64,000 bases of DNA, from NCBI GenBank assembly GCA_963675625.1, contig OY776497.1:744001-808000 (forward strand), given 5' to 3'. A model generated the notes under the pieces. The model saw only the letters and a list, made by a program, of their open reading frames with translations. It was not told where the DNA came from and did no database searches. This document shows, one piece after another, positions 7,797 through 16,728 of this stretch. The position numbers were made by a program, and so were the translations under genes. The stretch is from F22 sp963675625 (lineage in GTDB: Bacteria; Bacteroidota; Bacteroidia; Bacteroidales; Bacteroidaceae). Position 1 is the stretch's first letter. Each line of letters begins with the position of its first letter.

Positions 7797-9071
7797 TTAT
7801 CCACCAAAATCATCAAACATTAGGTTCTTACGTGGTACTCCAAGGTCAAATAACATACCTTCAACAGCCTTACTCATAGGGCCAGGACCACACATGTAAT
7901 ACTCGATATCTTCAGGAGCTTCATGATCCTTCAAATACGTATCATGCATTACTTGGTGTACAAAACCTACCGTGTATGCTACCCCTGCTTCGTCTGCCTT
8001 TGGATCTGGACGGTCCAAAGCCAAATGGAAGTGGAAATTAGGGAATTCCTTTTCAATTTCGTGGAAGTTTTCCAAATAGAAGACTTCATTCAAGGCACGA
8101 GCTCCATAGAAGTAATGCATTTCACGATCACGTGTTTGCAATGTCTTCGTCATGTGCATGATTTGTGCACGAAGTGGAGCCATACCAGCACCACCACCGA
8201 CCCAGATCATCTCGTTCTTAGAGTCGAATATTGGTTGGAAATCTCCATAAGGACCAGACATCGTTACTTTATCTCCTGGTTTCAAAGAGAAGATATAAGA
8301 AGATGCAATACCAGGATTGCAATCAATAAATCCACCCTTTGCACGATCCATTGGAGGAGTTGCGATACGTACTGTCAACATAAAGCGATTACCTTCTGCA
8401 GGATAGTTGGCCATTGAGTAAGCACGAATGGTTTCTTCGTTATTCTTACATTTCAAATCAAATAGACCAAATTGCTTCCAAGCTGGCAAATACTCTTCTC
8501 CAATAAGTTCTTTATCAAAGTCTTTATCGAAATCAACTTCGAACTTAGGGATATTAATTTGCGAGTAACTACCTGGCACAAAGTCCATCTTGGCTCCCTC
8601 AGGAAGCTCTACGATAAACTCTTTAATAAAGGTTGCCACATTCTTGTTGGAGATAACAGTACATTCAAATTCCTGTACACCCATTACTGATTCAGAGACT
8701 TTGATCTCCATATCGTTTTTCACCTTAACTTGGCAACCAAGACGCCAGTGATTTTGTTGTTCTTTACGACTGAACTGTCCCTTTTCTGAAGGAAGGATTT
8801 CACCACCACCTTCAATGACTTGACATTTACATTGACCACAAGATCCTTTTCCACCACAAGCAGAAGGAAGAAAAACTCCATTTTCTGTCAATGTATTAAG
8901 AAGTGTATTTCCAGAAGCCACTTCAAGCTCAGTTTCTCCGTTAATTGTGACTTTCACAGACCCCGATGGCACCAAGTAGTTCTTGGCTACCAAAAGAATC
9001 ACAACGAGAGCTAGAATAACGCCGAGGAATACGGCAATACTCAACCCTACCATTCCGAAATCTATATTCAT
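7797..9071 (-). CDS. nqrF: Na+-translocating NADH:quinone reductase subunit F
   Basis: NqrF is the electron entry point of the Na+-NQR pump; it oxidises NADH through FAD and passes electrons to a 2Fe-2S centre. The 424-residue protein has one N-terminal membrane helix (about residues 8-30), then a ferredoxin domain with cluster cysteines C72, C78, C81 and C113, then a ferredoxin-reductase domain with the flavin motif RAYSMANYP and NADH-binding GGGAGMAPLRAQ. The C-terminus MFDDFGG is typical. It is the last gene of nqrABCDEF and is followed by a strong terminator. Confidence 0.97.
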   Translation of the reverse strand: MNIDFGMVGLSIAVFLGVILALVVILLVAKNYLVPSGSVKVTINGETELEVASGNTLLNTLTENGVFLPSACGGKGSCGQCKCQVIEGGGEILPSEKGQFSRKEQQNHWRLGCQVKVKNDMEIKVSESVMGVQEFECTVISNKNVATFIKEFIVELPEGAKMDFVPGSYSQINIPKFEVDFDKDFDKELIGEEYLPAWKQFGLFDLKCKNNEETIRAYSMANYPAEGNRFMLTVRIATPPMDRAKGGFIDCNPGIASSYIFSLKPGDKVTMSGPYGDFQPIFDSKNEMIWVGGGAGMAPLRAQIMHMTKTLQTRDREMHYFYGARALNEVFYLENFHEIEKEFPNFHFHLALDRPDPKADEAGVAYTVGFVHQVMHDTYLKDHEAPEDIEYYMCGPGPMSKAVEGMLFDLGVPRKNLMFDDFGG

Positions 9072-9089
9072 TTTTCTATGCTTTATTCA

Positions 9090-9677
9090 TTAGATTTTAA
9101 GACCTGAGAAGCACATAAATGCCATAGCCATCAGACCTACTGTGATAAATGTAATACCTAAGCCTTTAAGCGGAGCAGGTACGTTGCTGTATTGCATCTT
9201 TTCACGAATAGCTGCTAAACCAACGATAGCCAACAACCAACCGATACCAGAGCCAAGACCATATACTACTGCTGATACACCATCATGTACATCACCACCA
9301 TACTTTTGTTGCATGAAAAGTGAGGCACCCATAATAGCACAGTTTACAGCAATAAGGGGCAAGAATATACCCAAAGACGCATAAAGCGAAGGGCTAAAAC
9401 GTTCAACGACCATCTCAACAAGCTGCACAATACCCGCAATAACGGCTATAAATAGGATGAAGCTCAAGTACTCAAGGCCATTAGCCTTCAAGAATCCGAA
9501 GAGATAATAGTTTACAGGAAGAGTCACAACCAATACGAAAGTAACGGCTAGACCTAGTCCCAATGATGTCTTGACATTCTTTGATACGGCCAAATAAGAA
9601 CACATACCAAGGAAAAATGCAAAGACCATATTGTCGACGAAAATCGACTTTACGAATAGACTTAATAGTTGTTCCAT
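9090..9677 (-). CDS. nqrE: Na+-NQR subunit E
   Basis: This 195-residue integral membrane subunit has about six hydrophobic helices and starts MEQLLSLFVKSIFVDNMVFAF. Together with NqrD it forms the membrane core that in known structures holds a cysteine-ligated iron or 2Fe-2S centre and takes part in coupling. Family blocks include FFLGMCSYLAVSKN and NCAIMGASLFM. It lies 18 nt upstream of nqrF and 32 nt downstream of nqrD, inside the operon. Confidence 0.96.
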   Translation of the reverse strand: MEQLLSLFVKSIFVDNMVFAFFLGMCSYLAVSKNVKTSLGLGLAVTFVLVVTLPVNYYLFGFLKANGLEYLSFILFIAVIAGIVQLVEMVVERFSPSLYASLGIFLPLIAVNCAIMGASLFMQQKYGGDVHDGVSAVVYGLGSGIGWLLAIVGLAAIREKMQYSNVPAPLKGLGITFITVGLMAMAFMCFSGLKI

Positions 9678-9709
9678 TGTCTTTTAATTTTTATCGATTA
9701 TCGTATAGA

Positions 9710-10345
9710 TTACTTCTCTTGAAGTTCTTTGTTTTTTGCACGCTCATACCAAATGATACATCCGCAAACCACAAGGGCCATTGGAGGAAGCACCATCAAA
9801 CCATTGTTCATATAACCGAAGTCTTCCAAATGAAATTGTTGTACAAAGTTCCATCCAAAAATAGAACCAGCACCCAAAATTTCACGGAAGAAAGCTACAA
9901 TGATTAAGATTTTTGCATAACCCAAACCATTACCAAGACCATCTAGGAAAGATTCCCATGGTCCGTTCATCATAGCAAATGCTTCCAAACGTCCCATCAA
10001 GATACAGTTGGTAATAATCAGACCGACATACACAGAAAGTTCAACACTCACATCGTATGCAAAGGCTTTCAAGATTTCACTAACAATAGTAACCAAAGCG
10101 GCAACAATAACTAACTGCACGATAATACGAATACGATTAGGTATTGTATTACGAAGCAATGAAATAATTACATTGGCAAAAGCCAAGATAATTGTTACTG
10201 ACAATCCCATTACAAAAGCAGGACGTAGACCTGCTGTTACTGCAAGTGCAGAGCAGATACCCAAGACCTGTACAGTAACTGGATTGGTAATACTTAGAGG
10301 GTTAGAAAATACCTCTTTATTTTTCTTTGAAAATAGTTGGCTCAT
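9710..10345 (-). CDS. nqrD: Na+-NQR subunit D
   Basis: This 211-residue membrane subunit is homologous to NqrE and to RnfA/E. It has the characteristic GICSALAVTAGLRPAFVMG near residue 30 and TNCILMGRLEAFAM near residue 110; the cysteines in these blocks are those that ligate the membrane iron centre in NQR structures. Its start is 13 nt from the nqrC stop. The unusually long hydrophilic C-terminus (YERAKNKELQEK) is cytoplasmic. Confidence 0.96.
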   Translation of the reverse strand: MSQLFSKKNKEVFSNPLSITNPVTVQVLGICSALAVTAGLRPAFVMGLSVTIILAFANVIISLLRNTIPNRIRIIVQLVIVAALVTIVSEILKAFAYDVSVELSVYVGLIITNCILMGRLEAFAMMNGPWESFLDGLGNGLGYAKILIIVAFFREILGAGSIFGWNFVQQFHLEDFGYMNNGLMVLPPMALVVCGCIIWYERAKNKELQEK

Positions 10346-10358
10346 TATTTATCCCTCC

Positions 10359-11030
10359 TTATTTAGTTAGAAATGGTATATAATTAGCGAAACATTCTTG
10401 AATCATTCTACTGACAGACACAGATGTCACAGTAGCACCAGAAATACCATCTACAGGTGTTGTTTCACTAACAGCATGTTTACCTTTGGCTACGCTAAGA
10501 GTAATAGTAGATCCATCACGTAGTTGTTTACCTAAGAATCGGCTCTGAAAACCAGCTTCAGTGATTCTTGCACCTAGTCCTGGAGTTTCACCTTTATGTC
10601 CGAAATAGACACCTTCTACATTGGTCTTAGTAGCATTGATAGCCACATATCCCCAGATATCATCCCAAAGGCCACGGCCATAAACAGGAATTACATATTG
10701 AGTCTTATCTCCATTCTTGATAACAAAAACGTGATATTGTTTTTTATTGATAGCTACTTTGTAGTTTGATTCAAACTTATCAGCTGGTACAGATTTCAAT
10801 GAGCCATCGGCTTCCATAATATTATCTGTAACAACTTCTTTAAACTTCGCATCAATATCTTCTGCATCAGCTAATCCAACTGACGACAAAATTTGCTTTT
10901 TTGTATCTCTCAATACATTTGCCGCTTGTGTTGGCTTTAGTGATTGAGATACAAATGCAAGTACAAACGCTACGATAATAACCATTACCGAAGCATAAAT
11001 AACAGTATAAGTGTTACTATTTGTATTCAT
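10359..11030 (-). CDS. nqrC: Na+-NQR subunit C
   Basis: NqrC carries a covalently bound FMN on a periplasmic or membrane-associated domain. The 223-residue protein has one N-terminal helix (about residues 8-28). The flavinylation motif DGISGATVTS is present, with the acceptor threonine at T200. Attachment needs an ApbE flavin transferase, which is not encoded in this window. It is flanked by nqrB (18 nt) and nqrD (13 nt). Confidence 0.96.
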   Translation of the reverse strand: MNTNSNTYTVIYASVMVIIVAFVLAFVSQSLKPTQAANVLRDTKKQILSSVGLADAEDIDAKFKEVVTDNIMEADGSLKSVPADKFESNYKVAINKKQYHVFVIKNGDKTQYVIPVYGRGLWDDIWGYVAINATKTNVEGVYFGHKGETPGLGARITEAGFQSRFLGKQLRDGSTITLSVAKGKHAVSETTPVDGISGATVTSVSVSRMIQECFANYIPFLTK

Positions 11031-11048
11031 TTTTTTTCGGTTTACAGG

Positions 11049-12224
11049 TTAGACGTTAGATTTAACACGTTTCAAACGCTTGCTAATATTAGCTTGTACG
11101 ACATAGTAGTCCATCAATGGTGCAAAGATATTCATCAATAGAATAGCAAGCATCATTCCTTCTGGATAACCTGGGTTCAACACACGGATAACAATAGCCA
11201 TTACCCCAATAAGGAATCCAAAAATGTACTTACCAGTTTCTGTACGAGCTGATGTCACTGGATCGGTAGCCATAAAGACAGCACCAAAGCAGAATCCACC
11301 AACAACTAAATGTTGATACCAAGGCATCATAGCCATTGCATTGTCAGTTAGCCCCATAACGTTGAAACCAAATGCCATTACTGCACCACCTACGAATACT
11401 GACAACATAGTCTTCCAACTTGCAATACCAGTAACTAACAGTAAAATAGCTCCGATAACAATAGCTATAACAGATGTTTCACCAATGGATCCAGGAATCA
11501 ATCCCCATACCATATTCATGTCAAAGGCGTCTGCATGGCCAGCCAAAGCATGTCCAAGAGAAGTGGCGCCTGAATAACCATCAGGTAAATCGTATCCTAA
11601 GCCAAAGATTGATTTTGTGGCAACCCATACTTTATCACCCGACATAGCTGTTGGGTAAGAGAAGAATAAGAATGCACGAGTCACTAAGGCTACATTGAAA
11701 ATGTTCATACCTGTACCACCAAATATTTCTTTTGCAAAAATAACAGCAAAAGCAGTGGCTACAGCCAAAATCCATAGTGGACATTCTACTGGGATAATCA
11801 TTGGAATCAATATACCTGACACCAAAAATCCTTCATGAATTTCTTCGTTTTTCCATTGAGCTACAACGAACTCAATACCCAAACCGACTACATAGCTGAC
11901 AATCAGTTTTGGAAGAACTGCGATAAATCCATAAATAAATAGGCTCCAAAAGCTTGTTTCTGCCAACTTACCAGCAGCTGCAGCATTTTGATAACCAATA
12001 TTGTACATACCGAAAAGTAATGCTGGAACAAGTGCTAGCACTACGATAGACATCATACGTTTACTATCCATTGCATCGTGGATGTGAGAACCTTTCTTGG
12101 CCGTGTCGTTTGGAACAAACAAGAAAGTCTCAAAACCATCGAATACAGAGCGAAACGCGTGAAGCTTGCCCCCTTCTTCGAAGTTAGGCTTGATTTTATT
12201 AAAATAGTTTCTTAAAGCTTTCAT
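11049..12224 (-). CDS. nqrB: Na+-NQR subunit B
   Basis: NqrB is the large membrane subunit (391 residues, about ten helices). It carries a covalent FMN, riboflavin and the quinone site. The FMN acceptor motif DGYSGATSLG is present, with T221 as the likely attachment site. The MNIFNVALVTRAFLFFSYP block is also typical. It lies 43 nt downstream of nqrA and 18 nt upstream of nqrC. Confidence 0.97.
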   Translation of the reverse strand: MKALRNYFNKIKPNFEEGGKLHAFRSVFDGFETFLFVPNDTAKKGSHIHDAMDSKRMMSIVVLALVPALLFGMYNIGYQNAAAAGKLAETSFWSLFIYGFIAVLPKLIVSYVVGLGIEFVVAQWKNEEIHEGFLVSGILIPMIIPVECPLWILAVATAFAVIFAKEIFGGTGMNIFNVALVTRAFLFFSYPTAMSGDKVWVATKSIFGLGYDLPDGYSGATSLGHALAGHADAFDMNMVWGLIPGSIGETSVIAIVIGAILLLVTGIASWKTMLSVFVGGAVMAFGFNVMGLTDNAMAMMPWYQHLVVGGFCFGAVFMATDPVTSARTETGKYIFGFLIGVMAIVIRVLNPGYPEGMMLAILLMNIFAPLMDYYVVQANISKRLKRVKSNV

Positions 12225-12267
12225 CTAGTTTTCTTTCTATATATAATAATGTGTATCGCTCACTTGA

Positions 12268-13617
12268 CTAGCACATTTCATCACGAAGCATATCAAGACC
12301 TTCGCGTACTATACGCTGAACCTCAACCTTAGATGAACATACAAATTCACACAAAGCGAAATCTTCTGGAGCGACCTCATAGATACCTAATGCTTCCATC
12401 TCGTCAATATTGCCAGCAATAATAGCCTTCAACAAGAACTCTGGAAGAATATCCATTGGGAATACAGCATCGTACTCACCGCTCATAATCATGTGGCGTT
12501 CGCTACCCTTGATACGAGCATCGAAAGAATACTCTTTCTTGCCAAATAACCAACTGAAATAACTGCGGTTGACTGAGAATTGATTGAAGCGAGGCATAAT
12601 CCATCCAAATGGTTCATCTGGATCGGCATTTTCTGGGATTACAGCAAGCTGAGTGCTATGAGCTCCCAAGAAACCATCACGTTGTACTTGATCACCAGTT
12701 AAAACATTACCACTAATAATGCGCATTGCATCACCAGCAAGCTCCATATTAGAAGCGAAGCTCTCAATTTGAGCACCAACAACTACTTCAGCATAACCAG
12801 TTTGCTTTGTACCCTCACCTGTAAGAGCAATTAAACGAGTGAAATCAACCTTACCTGTTGTCATTAATCGACCGATAAAGAGTACTTCTTCTGCTCCAAT
12901 TGTCCAAACAACTTCTCCTTTATTCACAGGAGCAACTTGATTGATTTGAACGCCAACAAGACCTGCTGGGTGAGCTCCATCAAAATAATTAATTTCCACA
13001 TTCTTTGCTGCGGTAAGAGCTGCACTAGATTGGCGTACGCTTACACCTAGATACGTTTGGGCAATTTTAGCCAAAGCATCCAATCCTGCTTGAAATACCG
13101 TTTCTTGTCCTTTCAGTACAATTTCGAAATCAGGCGCTAGTGGAGCAGAATCAAAAGCTGATACAAAAATTGCACGAGGCTTGATTGATGGGTCAGGTAC
13201 TACATCATATGGGCGTTGTCGGAAATACCCAAACAAGCCCGACTCCATAAGAAGAGCTTGAACAGATTTCGCATCCATACTTGCGATGTTTTGAACGCCA
13301 AAATCACGAGCAACTTGCTCTGTATCTGGCAGTACCGTAACATTCATTACTTTACGACGAGCGCCACGTGTCACGCTCTTTACTGTGCCACTCACTGGAG
13401 ACACAAACTTCACTTCTGGGTGGTTTTTGTCAATAAACAATGCACCTCCGGCCTCTACATGATCTTCAGGTTTTACTACTACTTTTGGAGTAACACCGTA
13501 GAAATCATCTGGCATTAATGCATATAATGCTGCCGATTTTACTGCGACCTTATCCGTAGTAGGTGCTCCCTTCACTTTAATGTCGAGACCCTTACGTAAT
13601 TTGATTACATTTGTCAT
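12268..13617 (-). CDS. nqrA: Na+-NQR subunit A
   Basis: NqrA is the soluble cytoplasmic subunit of the pump (449 residues), implicated in quinone interaction. It begins MTNVIKLRKGLDIKVKG and has the barrel-sandwich-like KSVTRGARRKVMNV near residue 85, with a C-terminal ALGIYEVAPEDFALCEFVCSSKVEVQ. It is the first gene of the nqr operon. The 5' gap holds a TATTTTTG -7 box bracketed by an inverted repeat. Confidence 0.97.
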   Translation of the reverse strand: MTNVIKLRKGLDIKVKGAPTTDKVAVKSAALYALMPDDFYGVTPKVVVKPEDHVEAGGALFIDKNHPEVKFVSPVSGTVKSVTRGARRKVMNVTVLPDTEQVARDFGVQNIASMDAKSVQALLMESGLFGYFRQRPYDVVPDPSIKPRAIFVSAFDSAPLAPDFEIVLKGQETVFQAGLDALAKIAQTYLGVSVRQSSAALTAAKNVEINYFDGAHPAGLVGVQINQVAPVNKGEVVWTIGAEEVLFIGRLMTTGKVDFTRLIALTGEGTKQTGYAEVVVGAQIESFASNMELAGDAMRIISGNVLTGDQVQRDGFLGAHSTQLAVIPENADPDEPFGWIMPRFNQFSVNRSYFSWLFGKKEYSFDARIKGSERHMIMSGEYDAVFPMDILPEFLLKAIIAGNIDEMEALGIYEVAPEDFALCEFVCSSKVEVQRIVREGLDMLRDEMC

Positions 13618-13651
13618 CTGTATAACTTGATATTTGGGGTATACACTTTAC

Positions 13652-13689
13652 GGGCGCAAAAATACAAAATTCCTTTTGCATATGCGCCC
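13652..13689 (-). promoter_or_regulatory. nqrA promoter region within an inverted repeat
   Basis: The minus-strand -7 box TATTTTTG occupies 13664-13657. Arms GGGCGCA (13652-13658) and TGCGCCC (13683-13689) overlap the -7 end and the -33 position. No TTTG is seen at -33. The arms could be an operator, or a loose terminator for the upstream gene. Confidence 0.45.
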
Positions 13690-13719
13690 TTTTTATTGTT
13701 TTATTACTGAAATTTTTCT

Positions 13720-16680
13720 CTAATACCGTGCGATTCCTACTCTTTTTTGTCCATCCATCTGAATTGTAACTGGATTTAATAATCTGACGTGTCTTATTAA
13801 CTCACTTTCATACATTGCTTCACATGCATCAAGACTGGCATAATCAATATGACCATCGTTCAAATAAGGATTGATAGTGAAGTATCCTACCCCAAAAGAA
13901 GTGAGATTTTGAAAGAAATGGGTTCCTTGACTAGGATCTATACGATACTTGGTCAAACCCGCCTCAACAATAAGGCGTGCGCCTGATATTTGAGGCCATC
14001 TCACTGGGATGCCAAGCCATGAATCACTACTTCCCCATCGACCTGGACCAATTAAAATGTAGTTTTTGTTTTCTTGAATCAATTGTTCGTTAATACGAGC
14101 TATTTCAACAGCTACCTGTTCATTATTTTGAGCATTGAAGTGTTCAGGACGTACATATATGACATCTGTAATACCACTGACATTACCATGTCCCAAGGAG
14201 TGTGTAGATTGAAGCAACAAGTGTTCACGGGGGATCTCCATCAAATTTTCATCCACCGTATTATCTTGGTCAACAATAGGGCGTACTTGTAAAATGTACA
14301 AGACACCAGACACATCCTCATGCTGATCTAAATTACCTGCAAACTCGATTTCAACGGGTCTTCTTATAGCTTCCTGACTAGACTTAAGCACCAATTGCAT
14401 AATCTCAGCCAATGGGAACACATTATGTTTCAAAATATTGGCAAATGTAATCAATTTACGCCCCTTGGGATAAAGGCCATCACGTATCACTCCATTATAG
14501 GGATCAAACGTAGAGGCTATATACCGCAAAGCACCATCCTTTTCTGCTTCAGAAATAGGTAAAGAAAGATAATTAAAGCTATCATTGCTCGATATAGACT
14601 TGATAGATTCACTCAAATCTAGAGCATAAAATTTCTTCTGCGTTTCTTTTAGTGCAAGCTCCAATTCACTCGTTTGAAGTATTTTTTGCGGATGATAAGG
14701 CGAAAAACGCAATGTTTGCCCTCCATCTACAATGTATTTTCCCAACCCTAATGCAAGATTGACCACACCTTCCTCTGTGCGTTCATCTTCTATAGGATAA
14801 AAATTTAGAGAACGAGCTACACCACTGAAGGAGGGATAAAATCTTTCTCCATGTTGATGTCCAATAACTTCTTGAAGCACAACGGCCATTTTTTCAGAAT
14901 CAATCACATTGGAGGTCGCCTGCATATATGCTTTTGAATCTTTAAAATACACCGATGCATACACTCCCTTAATGGCATCGCTTAATAAACGAAGCATCTC
15001 ATACCTATCATCTAGATAAGGGATCATATATGTATTGTATATGCCAGCAAAAGGCTGATAATGAGAATCTTCCAACAAACTACTAGAACGTACTGCAATC
15101 GGAGATTTCACTACATCAAAGAAAGTAAAGAAGTCGGCAACTAAACTATCTGGTAATTTGGCCCGTAGAAAATTTCGAAGAATTTCTTCATCATCATAAT
15201 CACTCAAGGCAATCTGGTATAGTTCATTTGTTTCCATAAATTCGTCAAAGACATCCGTACAGAGGACAACCGTCTTAGGGATTACGACCTGGGCATTAGC
15301 GATGTGGTCAAACGTATGATGTTGCTTTATCATATTGTCTATAAATGCCAAACCACGCCCTTTTCCTCCCAATGATCCTTCGCCAATACGAGCAAAATTA
15401 GAATAACGGTCGAATCGGTCTCTCTTAAAAATAGCAACGACTCCCTGATTCTTGACCTTACGATACTGCACAATTGCGTCGGCAATAACAGCTCTATAAT
15501 GATCCAAATCCTTCTCTTGTTCATACGCTACAGCTCTTAAGAATTTAGCCAATGGGAACATCGCACGACTATATAACCAACGAGAAATATGATTGCGTTG
15601 TACATGATACTCAAAGCTTTCGGCAGGCAAAGCATATATAATGTTTTGCAATTCTTTCAAATTACGCACTCTTGCAATCTCCTTCAAAGTGGTTGGATTG
15701 CGAAAAACAAAATCGCCAAACCCGAAATGCTCTGTCATACATGCTTGCAGATCAACTTCCATCTTTTTACTATTCTTATCTATAAAGCTAGCTTGAAGCT
15801 GTTCTGCATAACGGGCATTTTCTGACTCACTTGATTGGATAATGATTGGAATAAACGGATCGAATTTCCTAATTTCAGTACACAATTTGACCCCTGCTAA
15901 AGCATCTTTATCTCCTCCTTGGAAATGAAGAGGAAAACGCACATCGCTTATCACACCAAGGACATTGTCAGCATAGCGAGAATACAGTTGCATGGCCTCA
16001 TCATAACTACGGGCCAACACGATTTTAGGTCGACCACGCATGCGAAGAGTACGCTGATGGGGATTTAATGCTTCTGTACTAAATTCTTGACTTTGCTTTA
16101 ATACAAATTTATACAGAATGGGAAGAATAGAACTGTAAAAACGAATACTATCTTCAACAACCAATAACATTTGCACACCCACTTCATCCACATCACGCTC
16201 CAAGTTCATCTTATCTTCAATAAGCTTAATTATAGAGAGTAATAATTCGGTATTGCCAAGCCAACAAAAGATGTTATCAAAAGCAGACAAATCTTCGTTT
16301 TCTATTCGCCCAGTAATCCCATGGCTAAATGGAGTCAAAATGATAATTGGCACATCTGAATACAACGACTTGATATGTCGGCCGATATCAAAGCTATCAT
16401 TATCTCCAGTACCAGGCATACATATCACCAAGTCAAAATTTGTTTCTTGCATCAATGTTATAGCTTCCTCTTCGGTAGACGCTTTAGTAAATCGTGGAGG
16501 ATAACGCAAAGACAATGCAGTGTATTCATTGAATAGCTTTTCATCAATACGCCCGTCATCTTCAAGGATAAAGGCGTCATATGGATTGGCTATTAATAAG
16601 ATGTTGAAAACACGCTTTGTCATAAGGTTAGCGAAAGCTGTGTCTTGAGTCAACAAACTCTTCAAATTAATTTCTGCCAT
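13720..16680 (-). CDS. Receiver-like / PPDK-type ATP-binding protein (PEP synthase-like)
   Basis: This 986-residue protein has two receiver-like modules. The first (about residues 20-150) lacks the phosphoacceptor Asp, reading DLVICMPGTGD. The second (about 170-325) keeps an acidic pocket (VVEDS), a candidate phosphoacceptor D246 in ISDVRFP, SSES, and a Lys in FIDKNSKK. From about residue 430 a PEP/pyruvate-binding ATP-grasp domain follows, with GEGSLGGKGRGLAFI, PIAVRSSSLLEDS and EIEFAGNLDQ. I find no PEP-utilising phosphohistidine (TSH) domain and no C-terminal barrel. It therefore probably does not perform the complete PEP synthase reaction. It lies upstream of nqrA on the same strand. The role is unknown; signalling control of a nucleotide- or phosphoryl-transfer step is inferred. 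Confidence 0.8.
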   Translation of the reverse strand: MAEINLKSLLTQDTAFANLMTKRVFNILLIANPYDAFILEDDGRIDEKLFNEYTALSLRYPPRFTKASTEEEAITLMQETNFDLVICMPGTGDNDSFDIGRHIKSLYSDVPIIILTPFSHGITGRIENEDLSAFDNIFCWLGNTELLLSIIKLIEDKMNLERDVDEVGVQMLLVVEDSIRFYSSILPILYKFVLKQSQEFSTEALNPHQRTLRMRGRPKIVLARSYDEAMQLYSRYADNVLGVISDVRFPLHFQGGDKDALAGVKLCTEIRKFDPFIPIIIQSSESENARYAEQLQASFIDKNSKKMEVDLQACMTEHFGFGDFVFRNPTTLKEIARVRNLKELQNIIYALPAESFEYHVQRNHISRWLYSRAMFPLAKFLRAVAYEQEKDLDHYRAVIADAIVQYRKVKNQGVVAIFKRDRFDRYSNFARIGEGSLGGKGRGLAFIDNMIKQHHTFDHIANAQVVIPKTVVLCTDVFDEFMETNELYQIALSDYDDEEILRNFLRAKLPDSLVADFFTFFDVVKSPIAVRSSSLLEDSHYQPFAGIYNTYMIPYLDDRYEMLRLLSDAIKGVYASVYFKDSKAYMQATSNVIDSEKMAVVLQEVIGHQHGERFYPSFSGVARSLNFYPIEDERTEEGVVNLALGLGKYIVDGGQTLRFSPYHPQKILQTSELELALKETQKKFYALDLSESIKSISSNDSFNYLSLPISEAEKDGALRYIASTFDPYNGVIRDGLYPKGRKLITFANILKHNVFPLAEIMQLVLKSSQEAIRRPVEIEFAGNLDQHEDVSGVLYILQVRPIVDQDNTVDENLMEIPREHLLLQSTHSLGHGNVSGITDVIYVRPEHFNAQNNEQVAVEIARINEQLIQENKNYILIGPGRWGSSDSWLGIPVRWPQISGARLIVEAGLTKYRIDPSQGTHFFQNLTSFGVGYFTINPYLNDGHIDYASLDACEAMYESELIRHVRLLNPVTIQMDGQKRVGIARY

Positions 16681-16728
16681 AAGGTTAAGTGTTAGTTCAA
16701 AAGTGAAGTGGACGAAATTGTATCGTTT

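Noticed and set aside
7923..8417. Open frame of 164 codons on the plus strand
   Set aside because: It lies wholly antisense to nqrF, has a low-complexity, Cys/Ile-rich translation and no family features.
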